Positions 1 through 9,703 are shown, counted from the stretch's first letter. The stretch: 64,000 bases of DNA from Arboricoccus pini (GCF_900187945.1 NZ_FYEH01000007.1:178889-242888); one strand, 5' to 3'. Numbers and translations: made by a program. Notes: generated from the sequence alone by a model not told the origin.

Positions 1-67
1 GGCGTCTTACTCCTCGGCACCGCGACTGCTAAGCGTTATTGGGTACAATGAATAAGGAGGCGAACCC

Positions 68-1759
68 GTGGAGCCGCAAGCCTGGTCGCAGATCTATGAT
101 CCTTTAGGCAATGCCGTCATCTCGACAATCATCGCGGCTCTGCCGATCGCCGTCCTTCTCGGTGCGATTGCGATTTTCGAGATCAAGGCGCATATCGCCG
201 CCCTGCTTGGTCTGCTTGCGGCTCTTGTGGTGGCCATCGTCGGCTTTGGCATGCCGACCTCGATGGCGGTGGCCGCGGCCGCCTATGGCGGGGCCTATGG
301 CCTGATGCCGATCGGCTGGATCATCGTCAACGTCATCTTCCTCTATCGCCTCACCTACGAAAAGGGCGAGTTCGACGTCCTTCAGCGCAGCATCGGCAGT
401 CTGTCGGACGACAAGCGCCTGCAGTTGCTCTTCATCGCCTTTTCCTTCGGTGCCTTCTTCGAGGGGGCGGCTGGTTTCGGCACGCCGGTTGCCGTCACAG
501 CGGCGATGCTTATCGGCCTTGGCTTCTCGCCGCTGGCCGCTTCGGGCCTTTCCCTGATCGCCAATACGGCCCCTGTGGCTTTCGGTGCGCTGGGCACGCC
601 CGTAATCGCGCTGGCGGCGGTATCGGGGCTCGATCTCCACGAGCTTACCGGCATGATCGGCCGCCAGTTGCCCTTCTTCTCGCTGATCGTGCCGTTCTGG
701 CTGATCTGGGCCTTTGCGGGCTTCAGGAAGATGATCGAGATCTGGCCGGCCGTTCTGATCGCCGGCGTCAGTTTCGCGTTGCCGCAATATCTGGTCTCGA
801 ACTTTCATGGTCCCTGGCTCGTCGACATCGTGGCTTCCCTCGTGTCGATGGCGGCTCTGGCCCTCTTCATGCGCGTTTGGTCACCCAAGAAGCCCATGAC
901 CGAAATGCCCGGCCGTTTTGCCAAATCCAGCACGGACGAGCTGCCGCCCGAAATGGCAGTTCGCGAGGGCTCGGCGCTGCGTGCATGGATCCCCTGGATC
1001 ATCCTTTCGGTCTTCGTGTTTCTCTGGGGCGTGCCGCAGGTCAAAGACCTCCTGGACGGCCTCTATATCGCCAAGCCCGCCGTGCCCTTCCTGAACGATC
1101 TGGTTTTGAAGGTGCCGCCGGTCGTCACCGCACCCGCCGTCGAGCATGCGGTCTATATCTTCAATATCGTCTCGATGACCGGTACCGGCATCCTGCTGGC
1201 GGCCATCATCGGTGGCTTCGTCCTGGGATACGGACCGATCGCCCTGGTCCGGGAGTATCTCAAGACTTTCTGGATCGTGCGCTATTCGCTGATCACGATC
1301 GCCTGCATGCTGGCTCTTGGCTACGTCACCCGCTATTCGGGTACCGATGCGACGATGGGGTTGGCCTTCGCTCAGACGGGCTGGCTCTATCCCTTCTTCG
1401 GCACGATGCTGGGCTGGTTGGGCGTGGCGCTGACGGGCTCCGATACCGCCTCGAACGTGCTTTTTGGCGGCCTGCAGCGGGTGACCGCCCATCAGCTCGG
1501 GCTCAATCCCGTCCTGATGGCGGCGGCCAACAGCTCGGGCGGCGTCATGGGCAAGATGATCGACGCGCAGAGCATCGTCGTCGCCTCGACGGCGACGCGC
1601 TGGTACGGGCATGAGGGCAACATCCTGCGCTATGTCTTCTTCCATAGCATCGCGCTGGCGGCCCTGGTCGGCCTCATGATCATGGCACAGGCTTATATCG
1701 CCCCCTTCACCTACCTGGTGCCGCCGATGCCGATGGCGCCGGTTTCCTCGCCGCCCTGA
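68..1759 (+). CDS. lctP: L-lactate permease (LctP family)
   Basis: This is a 563-residue, very hydrophobic integral membrane protein with about a dozen predicted membrane spans, matching LctP-type lactate permeases, which import L-lactate (and glycolate) with protons across the inner membrane. Family-typical stretches include EGAAGFGTPVAV near residue 135, the later TGTGILLA segment, and SGTDATMGLAFA, GSDTASNVLFG and the MAAANSSGGVMGKMI region near the C-terminus. The length is normal for the family. The start is a GTG with a strong AAGGAGG ribosome-binding site at 54-60. No lactate dehydrogenase gene or regulator lies beside it; the upstream neighbour is outside the window. Substrate among short hydroxy acids is inferred from the family. 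Confidence 0.93.
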   Translation: MEPQAWSQIYDPLGNAVISTIIAALPIAVLLGAIAIFEIKAHIAALLGLLAALVVAIVGFGMPTSMAVAAAAYGGAYGLMPIGWIIVNVIFLYRLTYEKGEFDVLQRSIGSLSDDKRLQLLFIAFSFGAFFEGAAGFGTPVAVTAAMLIGLGFSPLAASGLSLIANTAPVAFGALGTPVIALAAVSGLDLHELTGMIGRQLPFFSLIVPFWLIWAFAGFRKMIEIWPAVLIAGVSFALPQYLVSNFHGPWLVDIVASLVSMAALALFMRVWSPKKPMTEMPGRFAKSSTDELPPEMAVREGSALRAWIPWIILSVFVFLWGVPQVKDLLDGLYIAKPAVPFLNDLVLKVPPVVTAPAVEHAVYIFNIVSMTGTGILLAAIIGGFVLGYGPIALVREYLKTFWIVRYSLITIACMLALGYVTRYSGTDATMGLAFAQTGWLYPFFGTMLGWLGVALTGSDTASNVLFGGLQRVTAHQLGLNPVLMAAANSSGGVMGKMIDAQSIVVASTATRWYGHEGNILRYVFFHSIALAALVGLMIMAQAYIAPFTYLVPPMPMAPVSSPP

Positions 1760-1775
1760 TCAGGTTTCCGTGAAG

Positions 1776-1796
1776 TGAGCGGTGCGTTGCCGCTCA
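1776..1796 (+). terminator. weak hairpin after lctP
   Basis: A perfect 7-bp stem (TGAGCGG / CCGCTCA) with a 7-base loop lies 16 bases after the lctP stop. No T-run follows, so it may be a transcript-end stabilising hairpin rather than an intrinsic terminator. Confidence 0.25.
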
Positions 1797-1897
1797 TTCG
1801 CGAGATTCCCTTAAGTGTCTGACGATATGAAGAGGCCTGGGCAAATGTCCCGGGGGGACGCCGCATCGTCGTCCTGGCGCGATCATGCGGAGGCTTG

Positions 1898-3688
1898 ATG
1901 ACGTTGAGGGACAAGGCGGCGATCCTCCGCCGTCGCTCGGTCTTCCTGGCCCTGGTGCTCGGCACCATCGGCGGCCTTTTTTATCTGATGGCGCTGCTCC
2001 TGGCCGGCGATGGGCTGGACCTCATCGATGTTGGGCTCCTTGGCTGCTTCCTCGTCATGCTGCCTTGGAACGCGCTCAATTTCTGGAACGCCGCGGTTGG
2101 CGTTGGCCTCATGCTGCGGCGGGGCCGGCCGCTAGATCGCGTGGTGCCCAGGCTTCGCTCGCGAGCGCCCCTGCGTGGCCGGACGGTCGTGGCCATGCCG
2201 ATCTTCGAGGAGGACCCGACACGCGTGCGCCGCCATCTCGAGGCCATGCGCGCCAGCCTGGAAGCCTTGCCGCAGGCGGCATTTTTCGAGATCCACATCC
2301 TGAGCGACACCCAGGATCCGGTCCTGTCCGCCCAGGAGGCCTGCAGCCTCGAGGCGTGGCCGCCCGGCCCGGTCTCGATTCATTACTGCCGCCGCACCAC
2401 CAATGCGGATGCCAAGCAGGGCAATCTTTGGGCTTTTCTCGATCGGCTCCGGCCGGGTTTCGCCTACATGCTGGTGCTGGATGCCGATTCGCTGATGACG
2501 GGGGCGGCCATCCACGATCTGGTGCGCCGCATGGATGCCGATCAGCACCTCGGCATTCTCCAGACGCTGGCCGTGGGCCTGCCGAGCGCGAGCGGCTTTG
2601 CCCGGCTCTTCCAGTACGGTATGCGGCAGGGCATGCAGATGTTCGCGCTGGGTGCTGCCTGGTGGCAGGGAGCGACCGGTTGCTACTGGGGGCACAACGC
2701 GCTCATCCGCCTGGCACCTTTCAAGGCCGCCTGCCGCCTGCCGACGCTGCCGGGCAGGCCACCCTTTGGCGGGCTCATCCTCAGCCACGATCAGGCGGAG
2801 GCGGCCCTCATGCGACGCGCCGGCTATGCCGTCCGCGTCCTGCCGGAAGAGGCCGGCTCGTTTGAGGAAAATCCACCCACGCTTCCTGAGTTCCTGAAGC
2901 GCGATCTGCGCTGGTGCCAGGGCAACATGCAATATGGTCGGCTGCTTTTCTGGCGCGGCCTCACCTGGATGAGCCGGCTGCAGTTGCTCCTGGCCATGCT
3001 CATGTACCTGCAAGCCGCCGCCTGGCTGGGCTTTTTGCTCCTGTCGCTGCTGCGCCCGCTCCTGATCAAGGCGGGTTTGTTGGCGGCACCGACGGTGCCA
3101 GGGAAGGCGGCGCTGGGCTTTGGCCTCTATCTGGTTGTCATGTTCATGGTGCTGACGCCCAAGGCCATGGGCCTCCTCATGACCCTCCTCCGACCGGGAG
3201 CCAGACATGCGTTCGGCGGCACGCGGACGATCCTCGTCTCGGGCGCCGCCGAGTTCCTCTTCTCGCTCCTTCTCATGCCGCTCCTGGCCGCAAGGCAGGC
3301 TTTTTTTATCCTCGGCCTGTTCGCCGGCCGGGCACGGATCTGGTCGAGCCAGCGCCGCGATCAGCACCGCGTCCCGCTGGGTGAGGCCTGGCGAAATCTA
3401 GGCCCCATGGCCGGGCTTGGTTGCCTTTTGACCGTCAGTGCTTTCTGGAGCGCGCCCACATCTCTGCCTATGCTGCTGCCGGTCGTCCTCCCGCTCATGC
3501 TGGCACCCTTTCTGGCCTGGGCCTCCGCCTTGCCAGCCGTCGGGCGCTGGCTCGTCCGGCTCCGCGTGGGGGCAACGCCCGAGGAATTCGATCCGCCCGA
3601 TGAGGTGAGGGCGGCCGGCCACGATCTGGCCAGCCGGAGCCTGCCGGCGGGGCGGGCGATGACCGGTCTGACCGACGGGCTGGCTTGA
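1898..3688 (+). CDS. opgH: Glucans biosynthesis glucosyltransferase H (OpgH/MdoH)
   Basis: This 596-residue inner-membrane glycosyltransferase (GT2-like) is expected to polymerise UDP-glucose into the beta-glucan backbone of osmoregulated periplasmic glucans. Two N-terminal membrane helices precede a cytoplasmic catalytic domain carrying HILSDTQDP, the DADS metal/nucleotide motif, GHNALIR, LSHDQAEAALMRRAGY and the acceptor-site motif RDLRWCQGN. Several C-terminal membrane helices follow. It is at the short end of the family (about 600-850 residues). I chose the ATG at 1898, preceded by GCGGAGG, over the in-frame TTG just before it. The usual partner opgG is not adjacent, but an OpgC-like acyltransferase lies 9 kb downstream. 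Confidence 0.92.
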   Translation: MTLRDKAAILRRRSVFLALVLGTIGGLFYLMALLLAGDGLDLIDVGLLGCFLVMLPWNALNFWNAAVGVGLMLRRGRPLDRVVPRLRSRAPLRGRTVVAMPIFEEDPTRVRRHLEAMRASLEALPQAAFFEIHILSDTQDPVLSAQEACSLEAWPPGPVSIHYCRRTTNADAKQGNLWAFLDRLRPGFAYMLVLDADSLMTGAAIHDLVRRMDADQHLGILQTLAVGLPSASGFARLFQYGMRQGMQMFALGAAWWQGATGCYWGHNALIRLAPFKAACRLPTLPGRPPFGGLILSHDQAEAALMRRAGYAVRVLPEEAGSFEENPPTLPEFLKRDLRWCQGNMQYGRLLFWRGLTWMSRLQLLLAMLMYLQAAAWLGFLLLSLLRPLLIKAGLLAAPTVPGKAALGFGLYLVVMFMVLTPKAMGLLMTLLRPGARHAFGGTRTILVSGAAEFLFSLLLMPLLAARQAFFILGLFAGRARIWSSQRRDQHRVPLGEAWRNLGPMAGLGCLLTVSAFWSAPTSLPMLLPVVLPLMLAPFLAWASALPAVGRWLVRLRVGATPEEFDPPDEVRAAGHDLASRSLPAGRAMTGLTDGLA

Positions 3689-3741
3689 CCGCCGCCGCCG
3701 CATTTGAAAAGCATGACCGAGACGAGAGGACGAAATCCGGC

Positions 3742-4887
3742 ATGCACAAGAAAATCCGTCTGACGCTGGGAGCGCTGGCGCTCGGCTGGCTGGCCATGGG
3801 CTCCGTCGCGGAGGCGGCCGATACGCTTCCCGCCGGCGCGGTCCTGGTGCCGCGCGGCCTCGATCCGTCCGGCCGGTATCTCCTGGCCTTGCATAAGGAC
3901 GGTGCCGGCTGTTCAACGCTCGAGCGCTACACTCGTGGCGGCGGTGGTTGGGCGGCCGATGGCTCGATCGGGGGCGAGGCAAGCCCTTGCCGGCCGCTCG
4001 CGGTGGCCGCTGGCGGTGCCACGGCGGTGCTTTATGACTATGGCGGTGATCGCGCGACGGTCGTCGGCGGCCTCGATGGCAGCCTGACCCGCGCCGGCAG
4101 CCTGGTGCTCAGCGGCAGCAAGGCTTTCGCCAACCCGCCGCCGCCGGGCGTCGCCGTGTCGGCGGCCGGCGATGCGATCCTTCTCGGCGCGCCCAACTAT
4201 GAGTGCAAATACGGCGTGCCGCTCAAGCGCTGTGGCGTGGCCGAGCTGTTTCTCGCCGCCGGTGGCACCTGGCGCCAGGCCGACACGATCGCCTTTCCCG
4301 AAGGTGGGCCCTTCAATGTCGAATTCGGCCACGCGCTGGCGGTCGGCAACGCCGGCGCGCTCATCGCGGTCGGCGGGCCTGGCAAGAGCGGTGATCAGGG
4401 CGAAGTCTATCTCTACGAGCGCCAGACGGACGGCCATCTGCAAGAGGCCGGTGTTCTCGTGCCGGATACGCGCGGCGAGGCCAGCTTCGGTAGCGACATC
4501 GCCATGTCGGCGGATGGCCTGGTCATCGCCGTCGGCGGTGACCAAGCCGTCTATCTCTTCGGCCGCGATGCGAAGGGCTGGGCCGGGCTCGCGCGCGTCG
4601 CCGCACCAGAAGCCCGGGCCGGCTATTTTGGCGCGTCCGTGGCGCTTTCGAGCGACGGCTCTCGCCTCCTGGTGGGCGCTCCTCGCGCCACATGCAAATC
4701 GGGACCATCGCGCTGTGGTGCCGCCTATCTCTTCCAGCGCCAGGGCGCTGGCTGGGCGCTGAAGGACAGCCTCGATGCGCCCGTGCCGACGCCCGAGACC
4801 GATTTCGGCTACGCCGTGGCGTTGGACAAAGCTGGCCGCATGGCTGCCGTGCAGGGCAAGGAAGCCTATCTCTTTGAGCTGAACTAG
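3742..4887 (+). CDS. Exported FG-GAP/beta-propeller-like repeat protein
   Basis: This 381-residue protein has a clear Sec signal peptide (basic MHKKIR, hydrophobic core, cleavage after about VAEA). The rest consists of repeated units resembling FG-GAP/integrin-alpha blades: ILLGAPNYEC, FGHALAVGNAGALIAVGG, FGSDIAMSADGLVIAVGG, FGASVALSSDGSRLLVGAP and FGYAVALDKAGRMAAV, each followed by an extra strand such as VYLYER or AYLFQR. Two blades carry paired cysteines, suggesting disulfides in the periplasm. The start was placed at the ATG that opens the signal peptide rather than further upstream. Function is unknown; a binding or scaffold role at the cell surface is plausible. It follows opgH by about 50 bases and may be co-transcribed. 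Confidence 0.75.
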   Translation: MHKKIRLTLGALALGWLAMGSVAEAADTLPAGAVLVPRGLDPSGRYLLALHKDGAGCSTLERYTRGGGGWAADGSIGGEASPCRPLAVAAGGATAVLYDYGGDRATVVGGLDGSLTRAGSLVLSGSKAFANPPPPGVAVSAAGDAILLGAPNYECKYGVPLKRCGVAELFLAAGGTWRQADTIAFPEGGPFNVEFGHALAVGNAGALIAVGGPGKSGDQGEVYLYERQTDGHLQEAGVLVPDTRGEASFGSDIAMSADGLVIAVGGDQAVYLFGRDAKGWAGLARVAAPEARAGYFGASVALSSDGSRLLVGAPRATCKSGPSRCGAAYLFQRQGAGWALKDSLDAPVPTPETDFGYAVALDKAGRMAAVQGKEAYLFELN

Positions 4888-4981
4888 CAGGACCGGGTTT
4901 TCTCGCCGGCGCCAAGCGCTAGACTTGGCGGGTCACGAGCAGAAAAGGCCACGCGCATACATGGCCATGAGGAGCAAGCGT

Positions 4982-5776
4982 ATGCACATCGATCTTTCCG
5001 GCAAGCACGCCCTGGTGACCGGCTCGACGGCCGGCATCGGCTACGGCATCGCCCGTGGCCTTGCCAAGAGCGGCGCCATCGTCACCCTGAACGGTCGGAG
5101 CGAGGCCAGGGTCAAGGAGGCCACGGCAAGACTCCAGGCCGATCTTCCCGATGCCGACATTTCGGGCATTGCCGCTGACGTCGGCACGAAGGAAGGTTGC
5201 CAGGCCCTGGCGCAGGCCGTGGGCGAGGTCGACATTCTCATCAACAATGCCGGCATCTTCGAACCCACGCCCTTCTTCGAGATCCCCGACGGCGACTGGG
5301 AGGAGGTCTTCAGGGTCAACGTCATGAGCGGCGTTCGCATGGCCACGGCCCTGGCGCCGGCGATGCAGGCCAAAGGCTGGGGTCGGATCATCTTCATCTC
5401 CAGCGAATCGGCCATCAATATTCCAACCGAGATGGTCCATTACGGCATGAGCAAGACGGCCCAGTTGGCCGTCTCGCGCGGCTTGGCTCAGACGCTCGCG
5501 GGCAGCGGCATTACCGTCAATTCGGTGCTCCCCGGGCCTACCATGTCGGAAGGCGTCGAGGCGATGTTCCACCAGATCGCCAAGACGCAGGGCAAGAGCT
5601 TCGAGGCGGTCGCGGCGGGGTTCGTCAAGGAGCATCGCCCGAGTTCGCTGATCGGCCGCGTCGCCGAGGTCGAGGAGGTCGCTGCCATGGTCGTCTACCT
5701 GTCCTCGCCCCAGGCCTCGGCCACGACCGGTGCTGCGCTCCGCGTCGAGGGCGGCATCGTGCAAAGCATCGCTTGA
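4982..5776 (+). CDS. SDR family oxidoreductase
   Basis: This is a 264-residue classical short-chain dehydrogenase/reductase, an NAD(P)-dependent cytosolic enzyme. The cofactor motif TGSTAGIG is at residues 13-20, NNAG at 88-91, and the catalytic residues are Ser141, Tyr154 and Lys158 in the ISSES and YGMSK contexts. The C-terminus ends with the usual GAALRVEGG strand. The ATG at 4982 has GAGGAG 8 bases upstream; earlier in-frame ATGs lack a site. The sequence resembles 3-oxoacyl-ACP reductase-type members, but the substrate cannot be told. Its stop overlaps the next gene's TTG start, so the two are probably translated together. Confidence 0.88.
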   Translation: MHIDLSGKHALVTGSTAGIGYGIARGLAKSGAIVTLNGRSEARVKEATARLQADLPDADISGIAADVGTKEGCQALAQAVGEVDILINNAGIFEPTPFFEIPDGDWEEVFRVNVMSGVRMATALAPAMQAKGWGRIIFISSESAINIPTEMVHYGMSKTAQLAVSRGLAQTLAGSGITVNSVLPGPTMSEGVEAMFHQIAKTQGKSFEAVAAGFVKEHRPSSLIGRVAEVEEVAAMVVYLSSPQASATTGAALRVEGGIVQSIA

Positions 5777-6318
5777 ACGGCAGCGCGGCCCTGCTCAGCT
5801 TGACGATCGATCGGCTCGCCACGCCGATCGGCGTGGCACTCCTGGTCGTGGATGCGAACGGTGCCCTTTGCGCCTTGGACTGGGAGGATTACGAGGATCG
5901 CATGCGGCGCCTGCTGGGGCGTTTCCATGGTGCGGTGCGTCTCATCGAGGGCGAGGCGACCGCGGCCCGGGCCCTGCTGGCCCGCTATTTCGCGGGCGAG
6001 CTTGTGGCCCTGGACGCCATTGCCATTCGCACCCTGGGTGGTACGCCTTTTCAGCGTGGTGTCTGGACGGCGCTGCGCGCTATTCCGGCGGGCACCGTCA
6101 CCTCCTATGGCGCTCTGGCGCTCTCGCTGGAAGCGCCGGGTGCCATGCGCGCCGTCGGCATGGCCAATGGCTCTAATCCGATCGGCGTCGTTGTTCCCTG
6201 TCATCGGGTGATCGGCGCTAACGGTACGCTCACCGGCTATGGCGGCGGTCTCGAGCGCAAGCGATGGCTCCTCCAGCACGAGGGCGCCTTGCGGCACTCG
6301 ACGCCTCGGCTCCTCTAG
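5773..6318 (+). CDS. ogt: Methylated-DNA--[protein]-cysteine S-methyltransferase
   Basis: This 181-residue DNA repair protein transfers alkyl groups from O6-alkylguanine to its own cysteine. The reactive site PCHRVIG is present, with Cys143, followed by the usual YGGGLERKRWLLQHEG C-terminal region and preceded by the helix-turn-helix FQRGVWTALRAIPAGTVTSYG. The N-terminal domain is of the Ogt type. The proposed TTG start overlaps the stop of the SDR gene (TTGA arrangement). The stop lies in a CTAG shared with the convergent YdcF-like gene on the other strand. Confidence 0.92.
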   Translation: MNGSAALLSLTIDRLATPIGVALLVVDANGALCALDWEDYEDRMRRLLGRFHGAVRLIEGEATAARALLARYFAGELVALDAIAIRTLGGTPFQRGVWTALRAIPAGTVTSYGALALSLEAPGAMRAVGMANGSNPIGVVVPCHRVIGANGTLTGYGGGLERKRWLLQHEGALRHSTPRLL

Positions 6319-6887
6319 CTTCGTTTGCTCCTTGATCCCCGGCGAGGCTGAGATCGCCGATCCCTCCTCGGCCGGGCGATATGCCGGCGCGCCAGCTCGA
6401 GCAGCATGAGAAAGCCATCCCAGGGCAGGGCCGGCACCTCGCGCAGAGTCCAGTAGAGGTAGCGCGGCTGCCATTCCCGTGTCGCGGCGCGCGGCACGTG
6501 GACCTGGCCCGTGCGAAAGCCCTGCATGCGGATGAGAAGGCGGCAGCGTGGCGTGTGGAAGGCGCTCGTGCAGACCCAGACCCGTCGCACGTCCGCCCTG
6601 TCCTTGAGGAGACGCCAGGTGGCGAGCGCCGAGGCGAAGGTGTCGCGGCTCGTCTCGTCCAGGATCATGGCCTCCGCCGGCACGCCCTTGGCAAGGAGCG
6701 TGTCGCGCATGACGCTGGCCTCCGAGGGCCGGTGGTCGGCGGCGGCACCCGAGAGGATGAAGCGGGCATTATCGAGCCGGCGCCAGGCGGAATAGCCGCC
6801 CTCGATCCGTCGCTTGAGGACGCCGCTCGGCTGGCCGTCCTCGAGCACGGCGGCGCCGAAGACGACGATCCAGTGATAGCGTGTCAC
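6315..6887 (-). CDS. YdcF/SanA/ElyC-like (DUF218) protein
   Basis: This 190-residue protein matches the DUF218 superfamily: HWIVVFGAAVLEDGQPSGVLKRR at the N-terminus, then LSGAAADHRPSEASVM, ILDETSRDTFASA and CTSAFHTPRCRLL, which form the conserved Rossmann-like fold of YdcF/SanA/ElyC proteins. In other bacteria, members affect envelope integrity and vancomycin sensitivity. No clear N-terminal membrane anchor is visible with this start. The GTG start overlaps the TGA of the upstream cupin gene by 4 bases (GTGA), indicating a two-gene operon. The stop shares a CTAG with ogt. Confidence 0.8.
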   Translation of the reverse strand: MTRYHWIVVFGAAVLEDGQPSGVLKRRIEGGYSAWRRLDNARFILSGAAADHRPSEASVMRDTLLAKGVPAEAMILDETSRDTFASALATWRLLKDRADVRRVWVCTSAFHTPRCRLLIRMQGFRTGQVHVPRAATREWQPRYLYWTLREVPALPWDGFLMLLELARRHIARPRRDRRSQPRRGSRSKRS

Positions 6888-7318
6888 GCGTCGTTCCGCT
6901 GGCCCGGTTGCCAGCCATCGGCCGCCAGGACGAAGCCCGAAAAGTCGAAGCCCGGCGCCACGATGCAGGAGACAAGCGTCCAGTCGCCCTCGCTTTCGGC
7001 GGACTGCCAGGCGTCGGGCGGGATCACGCGCTGCGGCATCTGGCCGGCGTCGAGCTCGGGTCCAAGGCGCAGGATCGTCTCGGTCTCGCCGTCGGTGCTG
7101 AGCCTGAGCGTCAACGGCGCGCCGCCATGCCACAGCCAGATCTCGGTGGCGTCCACCCGATGCCAGTGCGATCGCTCGCCGGCGCCAAGCAGGAAATAGA
7201 TGGCGGTCACGGGCGAACGACCATGGCCCGCTGCCCGGTAGGTCTCGACATAGTGGCCGCCCTCGGGATGCGGCGCGAGGCCGAGCTTGTCGATCAGGGC
7301 TTCTGGGGTCATAGACAT
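6884..7318 (-). CDS. Cupin (DUF985 family) protein
   Basis: This 144-residue protein is a DUF985-type cupin, with the family pattern LGLAPHPEGGHYVETYR at the start, SAIYFLL-like strand (TAIYFLLGAGERSHWHRVDATEIW) and the later ISCIVAPGFDF strand. The histidines of SHWHR are candidate metal ligands. I placed the start at the ATG of MSMTPEALI because upstream residues are low-quality sequence opposite the trmFO leader. It is co-transcribed with the overlapping YdcF-like gene and divergent from trmFO, with 113 bases between. Biochemical function is unknown for the family in bacteria. Confidence 0.82.
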   Translation of the reverse strand: MSMTPEALIDKLGLAPHPEGGHYVETYRAAGHGRSPVTAIYFLLGAGERSHWHRVDATEIWLWHGGAPLTLRLSTDGETETILRLGPELDAGQMPQRVIPPDAWQSAESEGDWTLVSCIVAPGFDFSGFVLAADGWQPGQRNDA

Positions 7319-7431
7319 CGACCTTTGGTTCCGCGTCGTGCTTTGGGGCGATATAGGGCGCAAGGCAATGATGCACCTAGGTTCGATGAGCCCGCGGGCG
7401 CAAGACCGGGGCAGGAGATGATGGCGGAGCG

Positions 7432-8829
7432 ATGACGCAAGCGGTTCGAGTGGTGGGTGGCGGACTGGCGGGATCGGAGGCGGCCTGGCAGTTGGCAAGG
7501 GCGGGCGTGCCGGTGCTGCTCGACGAGATGCGGCCCCTCCGACGGACGGAGGCGCACCAGACGGACGGCCTGGCCGAGTTGGTCTGCTCCAATTCCTTTC
7601 GCTCCGACGACGCGCTCAACAACGCGGTGGGCCTCCTCCATGAGGAGATGCGCCAACTGGGCTCGCTCGTCATGAAGATCGCCGACCTGACCAAGCTTCC
7701 GGCCGGCGGTGCCCTGGCTGTCGATCGTCAGGCGTTCTCCGCGGGCGTCGAGGCGGCCATCAGGCAAGAGCCGCTCATCACGCTCCGGCGCCAGGAGGTC
7801 ATGGCCCTGCCGCCGGCCTCGGGCGGCCAGGTCATCATCGCCACCGGGCCGCTGACCGGCGCCGAACTTGCGGCCGACATCGCTCGCGTCGGCGGCCAGG
7901 CGCATCTGGCCTTCTTCGATGCCATCGCCCCCATCGTCCTGCGCGAGACGATCGACATGGATGTGGCCTGGATGCAGTCCCGCTACGACAAGGAGGGGCC
8001 GGGCGGCGGCAATGCCGACTATATCAACTGCCCCCTCGACGAGGCCACCTACCAGGCCTTTATCGCAGCCCTCCTTGCGGGCGAGAAAACCGATTTCAAG
8101 GAATGGGAGAAGGACACGCCCTATTTTGAGGGCTGCCTGCCGATCGAGGTGATGGCGGGGCGTGGCCCGGACACGCTCCGCTTTGGCCCCATGAAGCCCG
8201 TGGGGCTGACGGACCCGCGCACGGGCAGACGGCCGCACGCCGTGGTCCAGCTACGCCAGGACAATGCCCTGGGTTCGCTCTTCAACATGGTGGGCTTTCA
8301 GACCAAATTGCGTCATGGTGAGCAGGTACGCATCTTCCGCATGATCCCGGGCCTGGAGCAGGCGAGTTTCGCGCGGCTGGGCGGTCTGCACCGCAATACC
8401 TTCATCAACAGCCCGCTCTTGCTGGACGCCGCGCTGCGGCTGAAGGCGATGCCGCATGTCCGCCTGGCGGGCCAGGTCACCGGCGTCGAGGGCTATGTCG
8501 AGAGTGCTGCCGTCGGCCTGCTGGCGGGGCGCTTTGCCGCCGCCGAGGCCTTGGGCCAGGCGATCGAGGCACCACCGCCCGAGACGGCGCACGGTGCCCT
8601 GTTGGCCCACCTGACCGGCGGTGCCGATGCAACGACCTTCCAGCCCATGAACGTCAATTTTGGTCTCCTGCCGCCTCCTCCGCCGGGCACGCGCAAGAAT
8701 GAGCGCAAGCAAAGCCAGGCGAGGCTGGCCCTTGAGCGCCTCCACGCATGGCGTCAAGGCTGTGGCCTGCAAGCCCTTGCCACGCCGGGCAATTCGGCTA
8801 GTAGTGCCCGATCGCAATTGGAAGTCTGA
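7432..8829 (+). CDS. trmFO: Methylenetetrahydrofolate--tRNA-(uracil-5-)-methyltransferase TrmFO
   Basis: This 465-residue cytosolic flavoprotein uses methylenetetrahydrofolate to methylate U54 in the T-loop of tRNAs. The N-terminal FAD motif [14 protein letters not shown] starts at residue 9, followed by EMRP, the [11 protein letters not shown] segment with its conserved cysteine, the [22 protein letters not shown] region and the [11 protein letters not shown] motif. The length is slightly above the usual 440-460. It begins with an ATG after a purine-rich GGAGATGATGGCGGAGC region. TrmFO instead of TrmA is typical of many alphaproteobacteria and Gram-positives. Confidence 0.95.
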   Translation: MTQAVRVVGGGLAGSEAAWQLARAGVPVLLDEMRPLRRTEAHQTDGLAELVCSNSFRSDDALNNAVGLLHEEMRQLGSLVMKIADLTKLPAGGALAVDRQAFSAGVEAAIRQEPLITLRRQEVMALPPASGGQVIIATGPLTGAELAADIARVGGQAHLAFFDAIAPIVLRETIDMDVAWMQSRYDKEGPGGGNADYINCPLDEATYQAFIAALLAGEKTDFKEWEKDTPYFEGCLPIEVMAGRGPDTLRFGPMKPVGLTDPRTGRRPHAVVQLRQDNALGSLFNMVGFQTKLRHGEQVRIFRMIPGLEQASFARLGGLHRNTFINSPLLLDAALRLKAMPHVRLAGQVTGVEGYVESAAVGLLAGRFAAAEALGQAIEAPPPETAHGALLAHLTGGADATTFQPMNVNFGLLPPPPPGTRKNERKQSQARLALERLHAWRQGCGLQALATPGNSASSARSQLEV

Positions 8830-8886
8830 GATTAAACCCCTGAGTGGCTCTTGACCCTGGGGGCGATGGTAAGAAGGCCCTGAGGA

Positions 8887-9654
8887 TTGACGGCAAGCGT
8901 GCAGGCAGCGGCGAAAAGCGAGGGAGCAGGCGGCAGCCGGCATCCCTTTCAGGTGCGTGGTGCGCTGCAGACCATGCTGGCGCTGCGGCTGATCGCGCCC
9001 GATGATCCCGATTTCTTCAAGCTGCTCCTGGACAAGATCGCGCACGCGCCGGACTTCTTTCGTGATGCGCCGCTCGTTATCGACGTTGCACCCATAGTCG
9101 AGGGGGCGCCGATCGACCTCGCGGCTTTCACCGAGCGGTTGCGTGCCCACCGGCTGGTCCCGATCGGTATCCAAAATGGCAGCGACGCCTGGAACGAGGC
9201 TGCGGCCGAGGCGGGCCTGGCTCGCTTCGGCGCCGGGGGCGCTGCGCAGGAGCGGGTCGCCGAGACGCCTCGGAAAGTCACCAAGGCGCCGGCCGCGAAC
9301 GGCGCGGTGCCTGCGGTCAGGCGTGGCGCTTCGCGGATCGTCACCGAACCGGTCCGCGGCGGTCAGCAGATCCACGCGCCGGACGGTGATCTCGTGGTGC
9401 TGGCACCGGTCGGGCACGGGGCGGAACTGGCGGCGGCCGGACATATCCATGTCTATGGCCCGTTGCGCGGTCGTGCCTTCGCCGGCATCGACGGCGATGA
9501 GGGGGCGATGATATTTTGCGACCAGCTTGATGCCGAGCTACTCAGCATCGCTGGTGTCTATATGGTGAACGAAGCGATCGACCAGCGGCTCGTCAATCGT
9601 CGTGCCAGGGTGACCTGTGACGGCGAGCGCCTGCTACTGGCTCCCATGCCCTGA
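8887..9654 (+). CDS. minC: Septum site-determining protein MinC
   Basis: This 255-residue protein is MinC, the FtsZ-assembly inhibitor of the Min system. The N-terminal domain (residues about 18-110) has the family pattern FQVRGALQTMLALRL and VIDVAPI. A variable linker precedes the C-terminal beta-helix, which shows GDLVVLAPVGHGAELAAAG, HVYGPLRGRAFAGIDGDEGA and IAGVYM and binds MinD. I take the TTG at 8887, with AAGAAGG 9 bases upstream; an in-frame GTG four codons later is an alternative. It is followed by minD and minE in the standard order. Confidence 0.94.
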   Translation: MTASVQAAAKSEGAGGSRHPFQVRGALQTMLALRLIAPDDPDFFKLLLDKIAHAPDFFRDAPLVIDVAPIVEGAPIDLAAFTERLRAHRLVPIGIQNGSDAWNEAAAEAGLARFGAGGAAQERVAETPRKVTKAPAANGAVPAVRRGASRIVTEPVRGGQQIHAPDGDLVVLAPVGHGAELAAAGHIHVYGPLRGRAFAGIDGDEGAMIFCDQLDAELLSIAGVYMVNEAIDQRLVNRRARVTCDGERLLLAPMP

Positions 9655-9703
9655 TCGCGCGTGCGCTGAAAATGAAAGATCGTTTGGTTTGGAGGTTGAG
9701 GAT

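Noticed and set aside
2132..3367. Open antisense frame across opgH.
   Set aside because: Low-complexity basic composition and no family; opgH explains the region.
3685..3741. Upstream extension of the FG-GAP-like gene to 3685.
   Set aside because: The extension lacks conserved features and would block the clear signal peptide that starts at 3742.
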